Of a stretch of 64,000 bases of DNA, positions 18,269 to 27,897 are shown one piece after another (position 1 is the first letter of the stretch; each line of letters opens with the position of its first letter). The notes beneath the pieces are model-generated. The model was not told the origin of the DNA. It did no database searches and worked only from the letters and a program-made list of their open reading frames with translations. The DNA comes from Sulfopaludibacter sp963835555 (lineage in GTDB: Bacteria; Acidobacteriota; Terriglobia; Bryobacterales; Bryobacteraceae): contig CAWIGC010000019.1 in the NCBI GenBank assembly GCA_963835555.1, positions 152,572 to 216,571 of the forward strand, in the 5' to 3' direction. A program made the position numbers and the translations under genes.

Positions 18269-19146
18269 TTCAAGCTCCTCAGGCGATCCTGCCGGCTGGC
18301 GATTTCCTGGATTCTGACACCATAATTTCCATCGACCACTACCACTTCGCCGCGCGCAATCAGGCATTCATTCACCAGCACCTCCACCTGATCGTTGACG
18401 CCGCGATTGAGTTCCACGATGGACCCGGTGGTCAGCTTGAGCACGTCTTTCATGGGAAGTTGGGCTTTGCCGAACGAGATGCTGATGGGCAGTTCGACAT
18501 CCATCAACAGTTCCATGGTGCGGGAAGCCGCCGGTATGCGGCTCGCATCGTCCATTTCCGGCTCAGTTCGCAGCGGAGACTGTTTCGGGGTCTCAGCAGG
18601 ACGTGGAGGCGCGGAGATGGTCTCCACGAGTCTGGGTCCGAGCGTCACCAGAAAGGGAGCCAGGGGTGCGTCACCGAAGGTCATGGAAACCGACGCCCAC
18701 TCCCGGACTTCCGCATCAGGAGCCTGCTCGGCGCCGGAATCGCAAGTAACCTCGTGTCCGACCATCGAGCCGATGGAGCGCGCCATGACGGACAACGACT
18801 GGCCGAGGATCTCGAACCAGGTGTTCTTGGCCTCGCTGGATTCGACGGTTTCCAGCCCCGCAGCCTTCAACGTTAAGGTTCCGGCATATTCCCACGTGGC
18901 ACGAGGCACCCCCACCCACGCCAGCAAATCGGGCGATGATTGGAACGACTGCTGCCACCACAAATAGTCCGCGGGATCAGTTGCAACCTCGGACAGCGGC
19001 CCGGTGACATATTGCCAGTGGATTTCCGGCCTCTGGTCGGTCATCGATTCCAGAACCTGCGCGAGGGACTCACTCCATTGGTCCAAAAGGTTGCGCGCGT
19101 TCGGCGCAGTACTCATTTGGGCGTTGGTCGGGTCTTCGCTGCTCAT
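18265..19146 (-). CDS. Long FliN/FliY-like flagellar switch protein
   Basis: 293 residues from ATG 19146, which overlaps the fliA stop (ATGA). The last 75 residues are a SpoA/FliN domain (ELLMDVELPISISFGKAQL, DVLKLTTGSIVELNRGVNDQ, VDGNYGVRIQEI). The first 200 residues are unlike standard FliN and could be a diverged CheC/FliM-type middle domain as in FliY; a Pro-rich linker (about 190-215) separates them. Likely a C-ring component that binds export substrates or switches rotation. A second, short FliN is encoded at 26355-26600. Confidence 0.85.
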   Translation of the reverse strand: MSSEDPTNAQMSTAPNARNLLDQWSESLAQVLESMTDQRPEIHWQYVTGPLSEVATDPADYLWWQQSFQSSPDLLAWVGVPRATWEYAGTLTLKAAGLETVESSEAKNTWFEILGQSLSVMARSIGSMVGHEVTCDSGAEQAPDAEVREWASVSMTFGDAPLAPFLVTLGPRLVETISAPPRPAETPKQSPLRTEPEMDDASRIPAASRTMELLMDVELPISISFGKAQLPMKDVLKLTTGSIVELNRGVNDQVEVLVNECLIARGEVVVVDGNYGVRIQEIASRQDRLRSLK

Positions 19147-19895
19147 ACTAATGCCATACCCCTGGTGGCCGGCCACTGGGCGCGCAATTGAGTGCGTAGC
19201 CGCAGAATTGCCTGCGACTTCAGTTGCGAAATGCGCGACTCGTGAAGGTTTACCACCTCGGCAATCTCGCGAAGCGTCAGATCGTCGTGATAATAGAGAC
19301 TCAGAACGGTCTGCTCGATTTTAGGGATCTCCTGGATTCCCGCCGCCAGCAGGCGCTCCAACTCGGAGCGCTCCAGCAACGTGGAGGGTAGATTGTCGTC
19401 AGTCTCGGCAACATAGTGGAGCAGATCTTTCCCCTGGTCATTGCCTGCATATTCAATGCTGGCGATGTTCAGGCCGCGAATCTCGACCAGCCACTGGTGA
19501 TACTCTTCGAGAGAGATTTCCAGTTGGACAGCGATCTCCTCTTCGGTGGGACAGCGCTTGAGAACCTGTTCCGCGGCGGCAATGGCCGATTCGATCTGCT
19601 TGGCTTTGCGCCGCTTCTGCCGGGGCGCCCAATCGAGTCCGCGCAGGCTGTCCAGAATGGCGCCGCGGATCTTGTACTCGGCGTATGTCTTCAGCTTGAC
19701 GTTATGAGCGGGATCGAAGTTGTCGATCGCCGAGATCAGCCCGATGACACCGGTGGAAACCAGGTCGTCCAAGCTGATGTTCTCCGGCAATCGTTCCTGA
19801 ATTCGCCGGGCAATCAAGCGCACCTGGGGCAGATGCTCGAGAATAAGCCTTTCACGTTCGACGTCGTCCATCACTGGCACCGCATACGAATACAT
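19143..19895 (-). CDS. fliA: FliA, flagellar sigma-28 factor
   Basis: 250 residues with sigma region 2 (ENISLDDLVSTGVIGLISAI, FDPAHNVKLKTYAEYKIRGA), region 3 (CPTEEEIAVQLEISLEEYHQ) and region 4 helix-turn-helix (LTLREIAEVVNLHESRISQL). The RGAILDSLRGLDWAP stretch is typical of FliA/WhiG. It directs transcription of late flagellar genes from TAAA-N15-GCCGATAA sites, several of which can be read in this window. Start ATG 19895 or 19871. Follows flhF by 23 bases. Confidence 0.95.
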   Translation of the reverse strand: MYSYAVPVMDDVERERLILEHLPQVRLIARRIQERLPENISLDDLVSTGVIGLISAIDNFDPAHNVKLKTYAEYKIRGAILDSLRGLDWAPRQKRRKAKQIESAIAAAEQVLKRCPTEEEIAVQLEISLEEYHQWLVEIRGLNIASIEYAGNDQGKDLLHYVAETDDNLPSTLLERSELERLLAAGIQEIPKIEQTVLSLYYHDDLTLREIAEVVNLHESRISQLKSQAILRLRTQLRAQWPATRGMALV

Positions 19896-19918
19896 ACTCT
19901 TCTGCCGTTAAAGGGCAG

Positions 19919-21070
19919 CTATGCCGCCGACCGTGACCGGCCGGATGGGCTGCCGAGAATCAGTTCGATGAGCCGCCTCGGGGTGACGGCTTCGAGGTCT
20001 TCCGGTATCCGCTGTCCATGCGAAAAGAACGATAGCGGCTTACCCGTTCGCGCCGCTTCGTTGAGGATCGGGCCGAACGAACCAGTCTCATCCAGCTTGG
20101 TGAACAGAAGCCTCTGAGGTTGGAAAGCCTGGAATGAATCGACCACACGGGATAGATCGGCGGATTTCATGGAAGCCGATAGGACCAGGTGCGTATCGAT
20201 GTCCGGCCGGGTAGCCAGAAAGCGCGCAAGACCACTCGACTCGCCTAACTCCCCCGCGCTGAGGCCGGGCGTATCGATAAAGATCAACTCCTTGCCGCGA
20301 TTCTCCTCGATGGCCTGTGCCAGCGCCGTCGTGGTTTCCAGCACCTGGAACCCTACCCCCAGAATCGCTGCGTACGAGCGCAACTGTTCCGCTGCAGCCA
20401 CGCGGTAGGTATCCGCGGAGAGCAACAGCACGGGGCGCCGGCTGGCCAGCCCGTAGTTCACCGCCAGTTTCACCAGCGTGGTGGTCTTTCCCGACCCCGG
20501 CGGACCGACCAGAGCGACAATCCGGGGTTTGGCATCGCCTTTCCCCAGGAGGGGTTGCGCGCCAAAACGCGATTCCAGTTCCTCCACCAGCGCTCGCTGA
20601 AAGAGCGTTCCGTCGCGCCGTACGTGGGTGCGGGGTTGGGCCGTATGGACCTCGCCCAGACGGGATTCCGCCGCCTCGACAATCTCCCGCGCCAGCTCCG
20701 GAGCCACTTCCGCGGCAGCCAGTGTCGCATAGCCGTCGGAAACCGTCGGGGAAGCGCCGGGCCATTGGGCCGGCCCGAATGCGCTCCTGGTGAGCACCCT
20801 TCGCATGCCTTCCAATTCCTTTTTAAGATCCGCCACTTCAGCCGAGAGCCGGTCACCCGCTCCACCGTTTATCGCCGTGTCGCGGTGGGGCGATTCGCCC
20901 AGCGCATCGCTGGGCGCGTCAATCGCAAAAACCACTTCATAGGCGCCTAAATGTACGGCTTCGGATGGCGATTTGCGGCTGTTCACCAGCATGGCTTCCG
21001 GCCCAAGTTCGCGTCGTGCCTGGGCCATGGCGTCTTCAATCGACTGCGCGTAATAGGATTTGATCGTCAT
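19919..21070 (-). CDS. flhF: FlhF, SRP-type GTPase for flagellar placement
   Basis: 383 residues. MTIKSYYAQSIEDAMAQARR at the N-terminus is typical of FlhF. The NG GTPase domain has GPPGSGKTTTLVKLA near residue 190, the DTYRVAAAEQLRSYA motif, DTPGLSAGELG and TKLDETGSFG. FlhF recruits the first flagellar parts to the cell pole and sets number together with FlhG. FlhG (FleN/MinD-like) is absent here: fliA follows directly. Confidence 0.95.
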   Translation of the reverse strand: MTIKSYYAQSIEDAMAQARRELGPEAMLVNSRKSPSEAVHLGAYEVVFAIDAPSDALGESPHRDTAINGGAGDRLSAEVADLKKELEGMRRVLTRSAFGPAQWPGASPTVSDGYATLAAAEVAPELAREIVEAAESRLGEVHTAQPRTHVRRDGTLFQRALVEELESRFGAQPLLGKGDAKPRIVALVGPPGSGKTTTLVKLAVNYGLASRRPVLLLSADTYRVAAAEQLRSYAAILGVGFQVLETTTALAQAIEENRGKELIFIDTPGLSAGELGESSGLARFLATRPDIDTHLVLSASMKSADLSRVVDSFQAFQPQRLLFTKLDETGSFGPILNEAARTGKPLSFFSHGQRIPEDLEAVTPRRLIELILGSPSGRSRSAA

Positions 21071-21133
21071 CTGTCTTCCCCGGTCTCGCGGTCTTGTGAT
21101 CTATCGTCATGTCCCGCGGAATTCTGTAGGGCG

Positions 21134-23215
21134 TCATGGAATGTTCCCCAACGTCTGGATCCGCTGCCCCGGTGGCACTTCGTTATGCGCCAGGAAGAAC
21201 AGGTTGGGAATGGAAGATTCCGTGATCTGGCGCAAGAAGTAGCGCGCTCCCGTGGAAGTGATCGCAGCCACCGGCGTTTCCGGCGAGATAACCCGGCTGG
21301 AGATGCGGTTCAGAATTTCGCGTAGGGCTTGGGGCGCCAGGGTCAGGTGACTGTTCTGCTCCCCGTGCTCTACCGCGGCTTCAATCGCCTGTTCGATGGA
21401 TGGGTCGAGGAACCAGGCGGGCAGTTCGCCGGTACGAGTCAAATACGGCTTGACCACGGTGCGCCGGACGGCCTGGCGCACGTACTCGGTCAACAAAACC
21501 GGGTTGCGCGTGGCCGAGGCGGCTTCACCGAGAGCTTCGAGAATCGAAACCGCATCGCGGATCGAGACCCGCTCGCGCAGCAGGTTTTGCAGGACGCGCT
21601 GTACCGCGGCCAAGGGGAGCAGTTTGGGGACCAGATCCTCAACGACTTTAGGATGCTCGACGCTGACCCGGTCGAGCAGGCGCTTGGCGTCCTGCCGTGA
21701 AAACAGCTCGTAGGCGTGGCGACGGACGAGTTCGGAGACATGCGTTCCCAGTACGCTAATGCTGTCCACCACCGTATAGCCGGCGTTGCGAGCCCGTTCG
21801 GCGCGATCTTTGGGGATCCACAATGCGCTCATACCGAACGCGGGCTCGCGCGTGGGCTGCCCTTCCACCTTGGCATCGGTCTGGCCGGTGGGAATGGCCA
21901 ACTCGCACCCTTGCGGCAGTTCGAAACGCGAAACTTCGACGCCCTTCAGCAGGATGACGTACTCGCGGCCGCGCAGGGAAAGATTATCAGTCACGCGCAC
22001 CGGCGGAAGCACATAGCCAAGATCAGTGGCGAGTTGCTTGCGAATCGCCGAAATGCGCCGCAGGAGGGCCGAATCCTGCCCCCCCTCGACCACACCGACC
22101 AAGCCGAGCCCGACTTCTATGGCCAATGGTTCCACGCGCAGCAGAGTCTCCACATTCTCCTTGGGAGCAGCAGGTTTTATGTCCGCGGGCGCCACGGCAC
22201 TCGCCAGTTCTTTCCGGCGCATCCGCCAACCCGCCACTCCGGCTCCGCCTCCCAGCAGCAGGAATGGAGCAATGGGCATTCCCGGCAGGGCTCCCAAGGC
22301 AATGAGCACACCTCCGGCGAGCATCAGGGGCTGGGAATTGCCGAAGATCTGGTGCTGAAATTCCGCTCCCAGGCGCACGTCGGAGCTGGCGCGTGTGACA
22401 ATCAGCCCGCCGGAAATGGAGATCATCAGCGCCGGGATCACCGTCACCAGGCCATCGCCAATGGTAAGGACCGTATACGTTTCGATGGCTTTCTGGAGGT
22501 CCATGCCGTGCTGCAGCACGCCGATCAGAAAGCCGGCAATGATGTTGATCACGGTGATCAGGATGCTGGCCACCGCGTCGCGCTGAGTGAACCGTGACGC
22601 ACCGTCCATGGCGCCGTAGAATTCGGCTTCAGTGGAGAGTTGCTTGCGTCGCCGCTTGGCCTCGATTTCATCGATCAGTCCGGCATTCAGGTCGGCATCG
22701 ATGGCCATTTGCTTGCCAGGCAGGGCGTCCAACGTGAAGCGCGCGGTCACCTCGGAGATGCGGACCGCGCCGTGATTGATCACGACGTATTGAATAGCGA
22801 TGAGGACCAGAAAAATCACCGCCCCGATTACATAGTTACCGCCCACCACGAAGCTGCCGAACGCGCCGATGACCTGGCCGGCGGCGGAAGTGCCGGTGTT
22901 TCCATTGAGCAGAATCAGGCGCGATGAGGAGATGTTCAGAGCGAGACGGAACAGGGTCAACAGGAGCAGCGTGGTGGGGAATGAGGTGAACTCGACCGGT
23001 TTTACGAGGTAGAGGGCCACCATCAGCACCGTCACCGACAGAAGGATATCGGCAACAATAAGCAGGTCCAGAATAAAGCCGGGCAGCGGCGTGATCAGTG
23101 CCATGACGATGCCCAGCACGGCAATCGGCATGGCCATCTCGCCCAGCATCTTGAGCGGCAGATTAAGGAGCCACCGGGGTGTGGCGGGGGAAGGGAGGGT
23201 GTTGGCAGGCGTCAT
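21134..23215 (-). CDS. flhA: FlhA, flagellar export gate protein
   Basis: 693 residues. The first 330 form the membrane part (about eight helices) with the FHIPEP-family signature region (FTLDALPGKQMAIDADLNAG, EAEFYGAMDGASRF). The cytoplasmic C-terminal part binds chaperone-substrate complexes. Full family length, no breaks. Starts 4 bases after the flhB stop and is followed by flhF. Confidence 0.97.
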   Translation of the reverse strand: MTPANTLPSPATPRWLLNLPLKMLGEMAMPIAVLGIVMALITPLPGFILDLLIVADILLSVTVLMVALYLVKPVEFTSFPTTLLLLTLFRLALNISSSRLILLNGNTGTSAAGQVIGAFGSFVVGGNYVIGAVIFLVLIAIQYVVINHGAVRISEVTARFTLDALPGKQMAIDADLNAGLIDEIEAKRRRKQLSTEAEFYGAMDGASRFTQRDAVASILITVINIIAGFLIGVLQHGMDLQKAIETYTVLTIGDGLVTVIPALMISISGGLIVTRASSDVRLGAEFQHQIFGNSQPLMLAGGVLIALGALPGMPIAPFLLLGGGAGVAGWRMRRKELASAVAPADIKPAAPKENVETLLRVEPLAIEVGLGLVGVVEGGQDSALLRRISAIRKQLATDLGYVLPPVRVTDNLSLRGREYVILLKGVEVSRFELPQGCELAIPTGQTDAKVEGQPTREPAFGMSALWIPKDRAERARNAGYTVVDSISVLGTHVSELVRRHAYELFSRQDAKRLLDRVSVEHPKVVEDLVPKLLPLAAVQRVLQNLLRERVSIRDAVSILEALGEAASATRNPVLLTEYVRQAVRRTVVKPYLTRTGELPAWFLDPSIEQAIEAAVEHGEQNSHLTLAPQALREILNRISSRVISPETPVAAITSTGARYFLRQITESSIPNLFFLAHNEVPPGQRIQTLGNIP

Positions 23216-23219
23216 GGGG

Positions 23220-24284
23220 TCAACCGGGCAGCTTCCCGTTCATGAGTTTGAAAATGTAGGCGAGAATCTCGGCGACGGCGCGGTAGAGGTGCGCCGGGAT
23301 TTCCTGCCCGACGTCCACGGACTTGTAGAGGGCTTGCGCCAGAGGTGGGTTTTCGATGATCGGGACCTGGTTTTCCACGGCCTTCTGGCGGATACGGAGC
23401 GCCAGGTAATTCTTGCCCTTGGCAATGACCATCGGAGCAGACATGCTCTCCAACTGGTAGCGGATGGCCACGGCGTAATGCGTGGGATTGACGATCACCG
23501 CAGTAGCCGTGGGTATTTCCTTCATCATGTTGCGGCGCGCACGGTCGCGTTGCAGCCGGCGAATCCGCTGCTTCATCTGCGGATTGCCTTCCACATCTTT
23601 GATCTCGTCGCGGATTTCCTGCTTGCTCATCTTCAGGTCCCGCTTGTGGCGCTGCATCTGCCGGTAAAGGTCCACCGCTCCAAAGAGAAAAAATGCCCCG
23701 GCGGCTTTCCAGAACAGGTCCATCAGGGACGACGCAATAAGCGCGAAACCACTCTCCACACTCTCCAGGGGAAGAGACAGGAAAGCATCCAGCTTGTCGC
23801 GAGCGATCACATATACGGCCCAGAGAAAAACGGGTAACAGGACGACAGCCTGCAGGAGCGCAGGCAGATTCTGCCGCGGCAACTCCTGTAGTCTGGTCAA
23901 CGGATTGAGGCGCGAGGGGTCCGGCGCCAGTTTTTTGAGACTCAAGCCAAAGCGTGTGGTCACCAGACGGATCAACAGGGTTGCCACGGCTATGGCAAAG
24001 CCACCCACCACGAGCGGCAGGAAGACCTGTCCGAAAAGTTGCCAGGCGATGTGGGTCAGATCCTCGGGATGAATCTCTCCGGAAAATGCGCGTGCCAGCA
24101 GGGCCCGCGTTACGGACCGGAACCCGGCGAACCACTTGGCGCCACCCCAGCCCAGAAGCGCCAGGAAAACCATAAACTGAAGCGCCGATACCATTTCCCG
24201 GGCGGAAGGGAACTGACCTTCCTCGCGCGCTTTCTCCAGGCGTTTGGGAGTGGCCTGCTCGGTTTGGGAAGAGCGGTCGGGCAT
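23220..24284 (-). CDS. flhB: FlhB, flagellar export switch protein
   Basis: 354 residues with four membrane segments and the NPTH autocleavage motif (TAVIVNPTHYAVAIRYQ) near residue 265. Cleavage between N and P switches export specificity from rod/hook to filament proteins, together with FliK. C-terminal EIPAHLYRAVAEILAYIFKL is typical. In-line with fliR upstream and flhA downstream. Confidence 0.97.
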   Translation of the reverse strand: MPDRSSQTEQATPKRLEKAREEGQFPSAREMVSALQFMVFLALLGWGGAKWFAGFRSVTRALLARAFSGEIHPEDLTHIAWQLFGQVFLPLVVGGFAIAVATLLIRLVTTRFGLSLKKLAPDPSRLNPLTRLQELPRQNLPALLQAVVLLPVFLWAVYVIARDKLDAFLSLPLESVESGFALIASSLMDLFWKAAGAFFLFGAVDLYRQMQRHKRDLKMSKQEIRDEIKDVEGNPQMKQRIRRLQRDRARRNMMKEIPTATAVIVNPTHYAVAIRYQLESMSAPMVIAKGKNYLALRIRQKAVENQVPIIENPPLAQALYKSVDVGQEIPAHLYRAVAEILAYIFKLMNGKLPG

Positions 24285-24290
24285 TGGCGG

Positions 24291-25064
24291 TCATATCCCC
24301 AGCGTCCGTATCGCGCCCGACCAGCAGTGCCCGGCCAACTCACCCAGGATGCGGGGGAACAGAGCGGCAATCCAGCTCAGTACCAGCAGGGCAAGCAGCA
24401 TCTTGGCGGGGAATGCCAGGGACAGGAGTTGCAGTTGGGAATTCAGACGGCCCATCAACGCCAGGGCCACGTCCACCATCACCAGCAGGGCCACTACCGG
24501 CAGCGCCAGGCGGATGCCTACGGAAAACAGACTGGACGCCAGATGAATCATCGATTCCGCCGAACCGCGCCCTAAGACCCAGGTTCCTGCCGGTATTTTG
24601 GCGAGACTCAGGGCGAATAGCCGCAGGATTTGACGGTCCAGACCCATGGCGAAGAAGAACATGCCCCCCAGCAGTTGGGCCAGCACCATTAGGATGCCGG
24701 AGTCGGCCTGGGTGTTGGGATCGATGGTTTGTGCGAAAGCGTATCCGGCCTGCAGACCCAGCACCTGAGCGGACAGGGTGAAGGCCTCGAGGACGATGGT
24801 CACAGAAACGCCGATGGCAATCCCAATGGCAGCCTCGGCAGCAGCCCAGGCGGTCAGTGTCGCGGCGGTCAACGATTGCGCTTCCACGATGGGCCACTGC
24901 GCCGAGAGCGCCAGGGTGAAACCGATGGCAAAAGCCACCTTGGCCGGGCCCGCGACCGCGCTCAGACCGGGCAGCGGTACGAAAGCCAGGGCGCCGCTCA
25001 CACGCGCCAGAACCAGAAGGAACGAGAATAGCGTTCCGGTGGAGAGTGTGAGGCTAGCGGGCAT
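24291..25064 (-). CDS. fliR: FliR, flagellar export gate protein
   Basis: 257 residues from ATG 25064 (MPASLTLSTGTLFSFLLVLA), six membrane segments. The family motif QVLGLQAGYAFAQTIDPNTQ is intact, with LLVMVDVALALMGR later on. Part of the FliPQR export gate in the membrane. Start overlaps the fliQ stop by 11 bases. A longer in-frame extension would bury the whole 3' end of fliQ and is not used. Confidence 0.95.
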   Translation of the reverse strand: MPASLTLSTGTLFSFLLVLARVSGALAFVPLPGLSAVAGPAKVAFAIGFTLALSAQWPIVEAQSLTAATLTAWAAAEAAIGIAIGVSVTIVLEAFTLSAQVLGLQAGYAFAQTIDPNTQADSGILMVLAQLLGGMFFFAMGLDRQILRLFALSLAKIPAGTWVLGRGSAESMIHLASSLFSVGIRLALPVVALLVMVDVALALMGRLNSQLQLLSLAFPAKMLLALLVLSWIAALFPRILGELAGHCWSGAIRTLGI

Positions 25065-25323
25065 AGCGGCCCAGATTTCCGAAAAGAGCGATGGCGTACG
25101 ACATCGTTCTTTGCAACATCCAGGGCATGAGGAGCAGCATTCCGCCCAGAAATACCAGCAGGCGCGGAATGGTACTGAAGGCGTTGTCCTGCATCGAGGT
25201 GGCAATCTGCACCAGGCTGACGGCGATGCCCGCGATGAAGCCGATGGCGAGCAGCGGCGCGGCGAGCCAGAATGCCGTCATCAGGGTGTCCCGCATGAGT
25301 TGCACGACGGTATCGGGTGTCAT
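25054..25323 (-). CDS. fliQ: FliQ, flagellar export gate protein
   Basis: 89 residues with two membrane helices (TAFWLAAPLLAIGFIAGIAV and LLVFLGGMLLLMPWMLQRTM) and the conserved SLVQIATSMQD between them. Size and order (fliP-fliQ-fliR) are diagnostic. Overlaps the fliP stop by 4 bases. Confidence 0.95.
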   Translation of the reverse strand: MTPDTVVQLMRDTLMTAFWLAAPLLAIGFIAGIAVSLVQIATSMQDNAFSTIPRLLVFLGGMLLLMPWMLQRTMSYAIALFGNLGRYAR

Positions 25324-26057
25324 TGGTAAAAACTCTTCATGAGCGAGCCCACCACCAGGTTCCAGCCATCCACCAGAACGAACAGGAGGACCTTGAAGGG
25401 CGCCGAGATCATGACGGGAGGCAACTGCATCATGCCCACCGACAGAGTGACCGAAGCGACTACCAGATCGATCACCAGGAAAGGCAGGAACAGCACGGCC
25501 CCGATCTGAAACCCGGTTTTCAACTCCGAGAGAATATAGGCTGGAATTAACACCTTCAAACTAAGGTCCGCGGGCGTATGCGGGGCCTGTTCGCGGGACA
25601 GTTCGACAAACAGCCGGATGTCCTTCTCGCGAGCGAAACGGATGAGGAAGGTCCGCAGCGGTTTGGCGCCTTCATCGAGAGCCTGCGACGGCGTCAGGCG
25701 GCCTGCCTCCATGGGCTCCCAGCCCTGATGGAACATATCCGCCGCTACCGGTTGCATGATTACGATACTCAGGAACAGAGCCAGGCCCAGCAGCACCTGG
25801 TTGGAAGGAGCGGTCTGGGTGCCGAGCGCCTGCCGCAGGAAGTGAAGCACGACGGTGATGCGCAGGAAAGGTGTGATGCACATGATGGCCGCCGGAAGCA
25901 GAGTCATCAGCGACAGCAGGATGACGATCTGCATGGGCACGCTCACCGTGGATCCGCCCTTTCCGGCCGATATGCCGAAGAGGGAGAGCGGTTCGAGCGG
26001 TGAGGCGAACGCGGGAGCCGCGAGTGCCAGCGCGGCGCACAAACGCAGAACCTTCAT
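25320..26057 (-). CDS. fliP: FliP, flagellar export gate protein
   Basis: 245 residues from ATG 26057. Cleavable signal peptide (MKVLRLCAALALAAPAFASP) as in many FliP proteins, then membrane helices with LRQALGTQTAPSNQVLLGLA, the loop WEPMEAGRLTPSQALDEGAK, and C-terminal GMMQLPPVMISAPFKVLLFV. Start overlaps the fliO stop as ATGA, suggesting translational coupling. Confidence 0.96.
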   Translation of the reverse strand: MKVLRLCAALALAAPAFASPLEPLSLFGISAGKGGSTVSVPMQIVILLSLMTLLPAAIMCITPFLRITVVLHFLRQALGTQTAPSNQVLLGLALFLSIVIMQPVAADMFHQGWEPMEAGRLTPSQALDEGAKPLRTFLIRFAREKDIRLFVELSREQAPHTPADLSLKVLIPAYILSELKTGFQIGAVLFLPFLVIDLVVASVTLSVGMMQLPPVMISAPFKVLLFVLVDGWNLVVGSLMKSFYQ

Positions 26058-26341
26058 TGGATCGCCTGCCCTGGGTTGGCAATTTCGCGATACGCCAAGG
26101 TGGTTATAAGAGAACAGCCGGCGGGAGAACTGGCCAGCAGCAGCGCGGTGTTTCCCAGGCGCACCAAATGCAGAGTCTGCTGCGGCCCGAGCGACAGCCG
26201 CTCGACACATTCCAGGCGGCGGCAGCCGGCCTTTTTTCCGAGGCTGGCAGTGGTGAATCCGTGCCGGCGCAACCACCACAGCGTCCCCAGCAGCAGCGCC
26301 AGCACTCCGGCCACCGCCGTAATCTGTTGTATCACTTCCAT
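26054..26341 (-). CDS. fliO: FliO, flagellar export gate assembly protein
   Basis: 95 residues from ATG 26341. One N-terminal membrane helix (AVAGVLALLLGTLWWLRRHG) and a small cytoplasmic domain with RLECVERLSLGPQQTLHLVR, typical of FliO, which stabilises FliP during gate assembly. A TTG two codons earlier would add two residues. Lies between fliN and fliP as usual. Confidence 0.88.
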   Translation of the reverse strand: MEVIQQITAVAGVLALLLGTLWWLRRHGFTTASLGKKAGCRRLECVERLSLGPQQTLHLVRLGNTALLLASSPAGCSLITTLAYREIANPGQAIQ

Positions 26342-26354
26342 GCTCAATCGCCCT

Positions 26355-26600
26355 TCAATCGTCGCGAAAGTCGGTAATGCGCACGCCGAGCGAGTTTTCG
26401 ATTAGTACAATCTCGCCGGAAGCGCTCAAAACGCCCCCGATGTAGATGTCGATATTCTCCCCGGCCGATCGTGACGTGCCGATGATGCTGCCTGCTTCGA
26501 GGCGCAGCACCTCGCGGGTGGTCATGATGCGTCGATCGAGTTCGATTTCGATATCGACCGCGATTTCGCCCAGCGGCGCAATTTCTTCCTGAGGATTCAT
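26355..26600 (-). CDS. fliN: FliN, flagellar switch protein (short form)
   Basis: 81 residues, essentially a single SpoA domain: VDIEIELDRRIMTTREVLRL, GSIIGTSRSAGENIDIYIGG, LIENSLGVRITDF. Forms the lower C-ring. FliM is not encoded in this window. The protein has the minimal length for FliN, and a second, longer FliN-domain gene lies downstream in the same operon. Confidence 0.92.
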   Translation of the reverse strand: MNPQEEIAPLGEIAVDIEIELDRRIMTTREVLRLEAGSIIGTSRSAGENIDIYIGGVLSASGEIVLIENSLGVRITDFRDD

Positions 26601-26607
26601 CGGCGGA

Positions 26608-27873
26608 TTAGTGGATTAAGTTGATAGTGTCCTGGCTCAATGTGTCGGCGGTGGTCACCACGTGGGCATTGGCCTCATAAGCTCTTTGGTAAACGATCAG
26701 GTTGGTAAATTCGGTGGCGATGTCTACCGTGGAGGCTTCCACCGAGCCGCCCTGGATGCTTCCGCGTCCGCCGGTGCTGGGTGTGCCGATGGATGGATTG
26801 GCCGTCAGGGAGCTCAGTTCGAAGTTGTTATTGCCGGCGGCGATGAGGCTGTCCGGATTGCGGATCTGCGCCAGGGCGATCTGGCCTACGCGCACCTGGG
26901 AGCCATCGGTATACTGCGCGATGAGCACGCCGCCGGTCGCCAGCCCGACGTGGTCTAGCTGCGCTGCCGGTGACCCGTCCTGCGACTGGGCCGAGGGTGC
27001 CGAATCCTGGCCGAACTGCGTAATTCTGCCCACGCCCGCGCTGGTATACGGGTTCCAGGAGATGTTCATGTCGCTGGAGCCGTCCGCCAGACCTGGAATC
27101 GTAAATTGGATGGGGCTGCCGTTGGCGGGATCTGTCAGTTTTCCATCGGTGTCGAACGTCAGGGCGCCGCTGGCTCCTGAGATATCGAATGGCGTGCCCG
27201 CCGTTCCGCCGCCGATGTCTTCGCCCGGAATCTGCACCTGATAGCTCCATGCGTTCGGGCCCGTCTTTTCAAAAGAAAGCGTCAGTACATGCGACGTTCC
27301 GAGGCTGTCGTATACCGTAATCGGTGTTGTGAAGTTGCTGGTGGCATCGGCCGCCGCACTGGAGTTCAGGTTCAGGTCGACCGTGAAATTGCTGGTGGCC
27401 GATGGCGCCTTGAGCGACCCTACCGGCACCACGATATTCGTCACCTGACCGTTGGTATCGATCGTGCCGTCAGCATTGAGCTTCGTCCAGCCCTGCACCG
27501 CGTAGCCGGTATCGGTGAGCAGGTTACCGACCTTGTCGGCCTGGAAGTTGCCGGCGCGAGTGAAGAGCTGGTGGCCGGAACTGTCCTGAACGATGAAGAA
27601 CCCATCGCCTTGCACGGCCGCATCCAGCAGGCCCGAGCTTGTTTGGATGGCGCCCTGTGTGAATTCGCGAACCGTCAGGGGCTGCCCGGTTCCAAAGCCG
27701 ACCTGGGTTTCTCCCAAGCCGGCGCCGAGCGACTCGGTCACCAGATCGCGAAAGCAGACTTCACTGGTTTTGAAACCTGGAGTATTGAGATTGGCCAGGT
27801 TGTTTCCCACCACGTCGATGGCAGTGGTATTGGCGTTCAGCGCCGAAAGAGCGCTCGAGAAAGTGGTTAACAT
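26608..27873 (-). CDS. flgE: FlgE, flagellar hook protein
   Basis: 421 residues. N-terminal rod/hook motif (TAIDVVGNNLANLNTPGFKT), VQGDGFFIVQDSSGHQLFTR in D1, central FlgE D2 domain (ITVYDSLGTSHVLTLSFEKT) that distinguishes FlgE from FlgF/FlgG, and C-terminal VDIATEFTNLIVYQRAYEAN. Polymerises into the hook after export. Follows flgD; the small fliN starts 8 bases after its stop. Confidence 0.96.
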   Translation of the reverse strand: MLTTFSSALSALNANTTAIDVVGNNLANLNTPGFKTSEVCFRDLVTESLGAGLGETQVGFGTGQPLTVREFTQGAIQTSSGLLDAAVQGDGFFIVQDSSGHQLFTRAGNFQADKVGNLLTDTGYAVQGWTKLNADGTIDTNGQVTNIVVPVGSLKAPSATSNFTVDLNLNSSAAADATSNFTTPITVYDSLGTSHVLTLSFEKTGPNAWSYQVQIPGEDIGGGTAGTPFDISGASGALTFDTDGKLTDPANGSPIQFTIPGLADGSSDMNISWNPYTSAGVGRITQFGQDSAPSAQSQDGSPAAQLDHVGLATGGVLIAQYTDGSQVRVGQIALAQIRNPDSLIAAGNNNFELSSLTANPSIGTPSTGGRGSIQGGSVEASTVDIATEFTNLIVYQRAYEANAHVVTTADTLSQDTINLIH

Positions 27874-27897
27874 GCGATTTTTCTCCGTTTCAGATTG

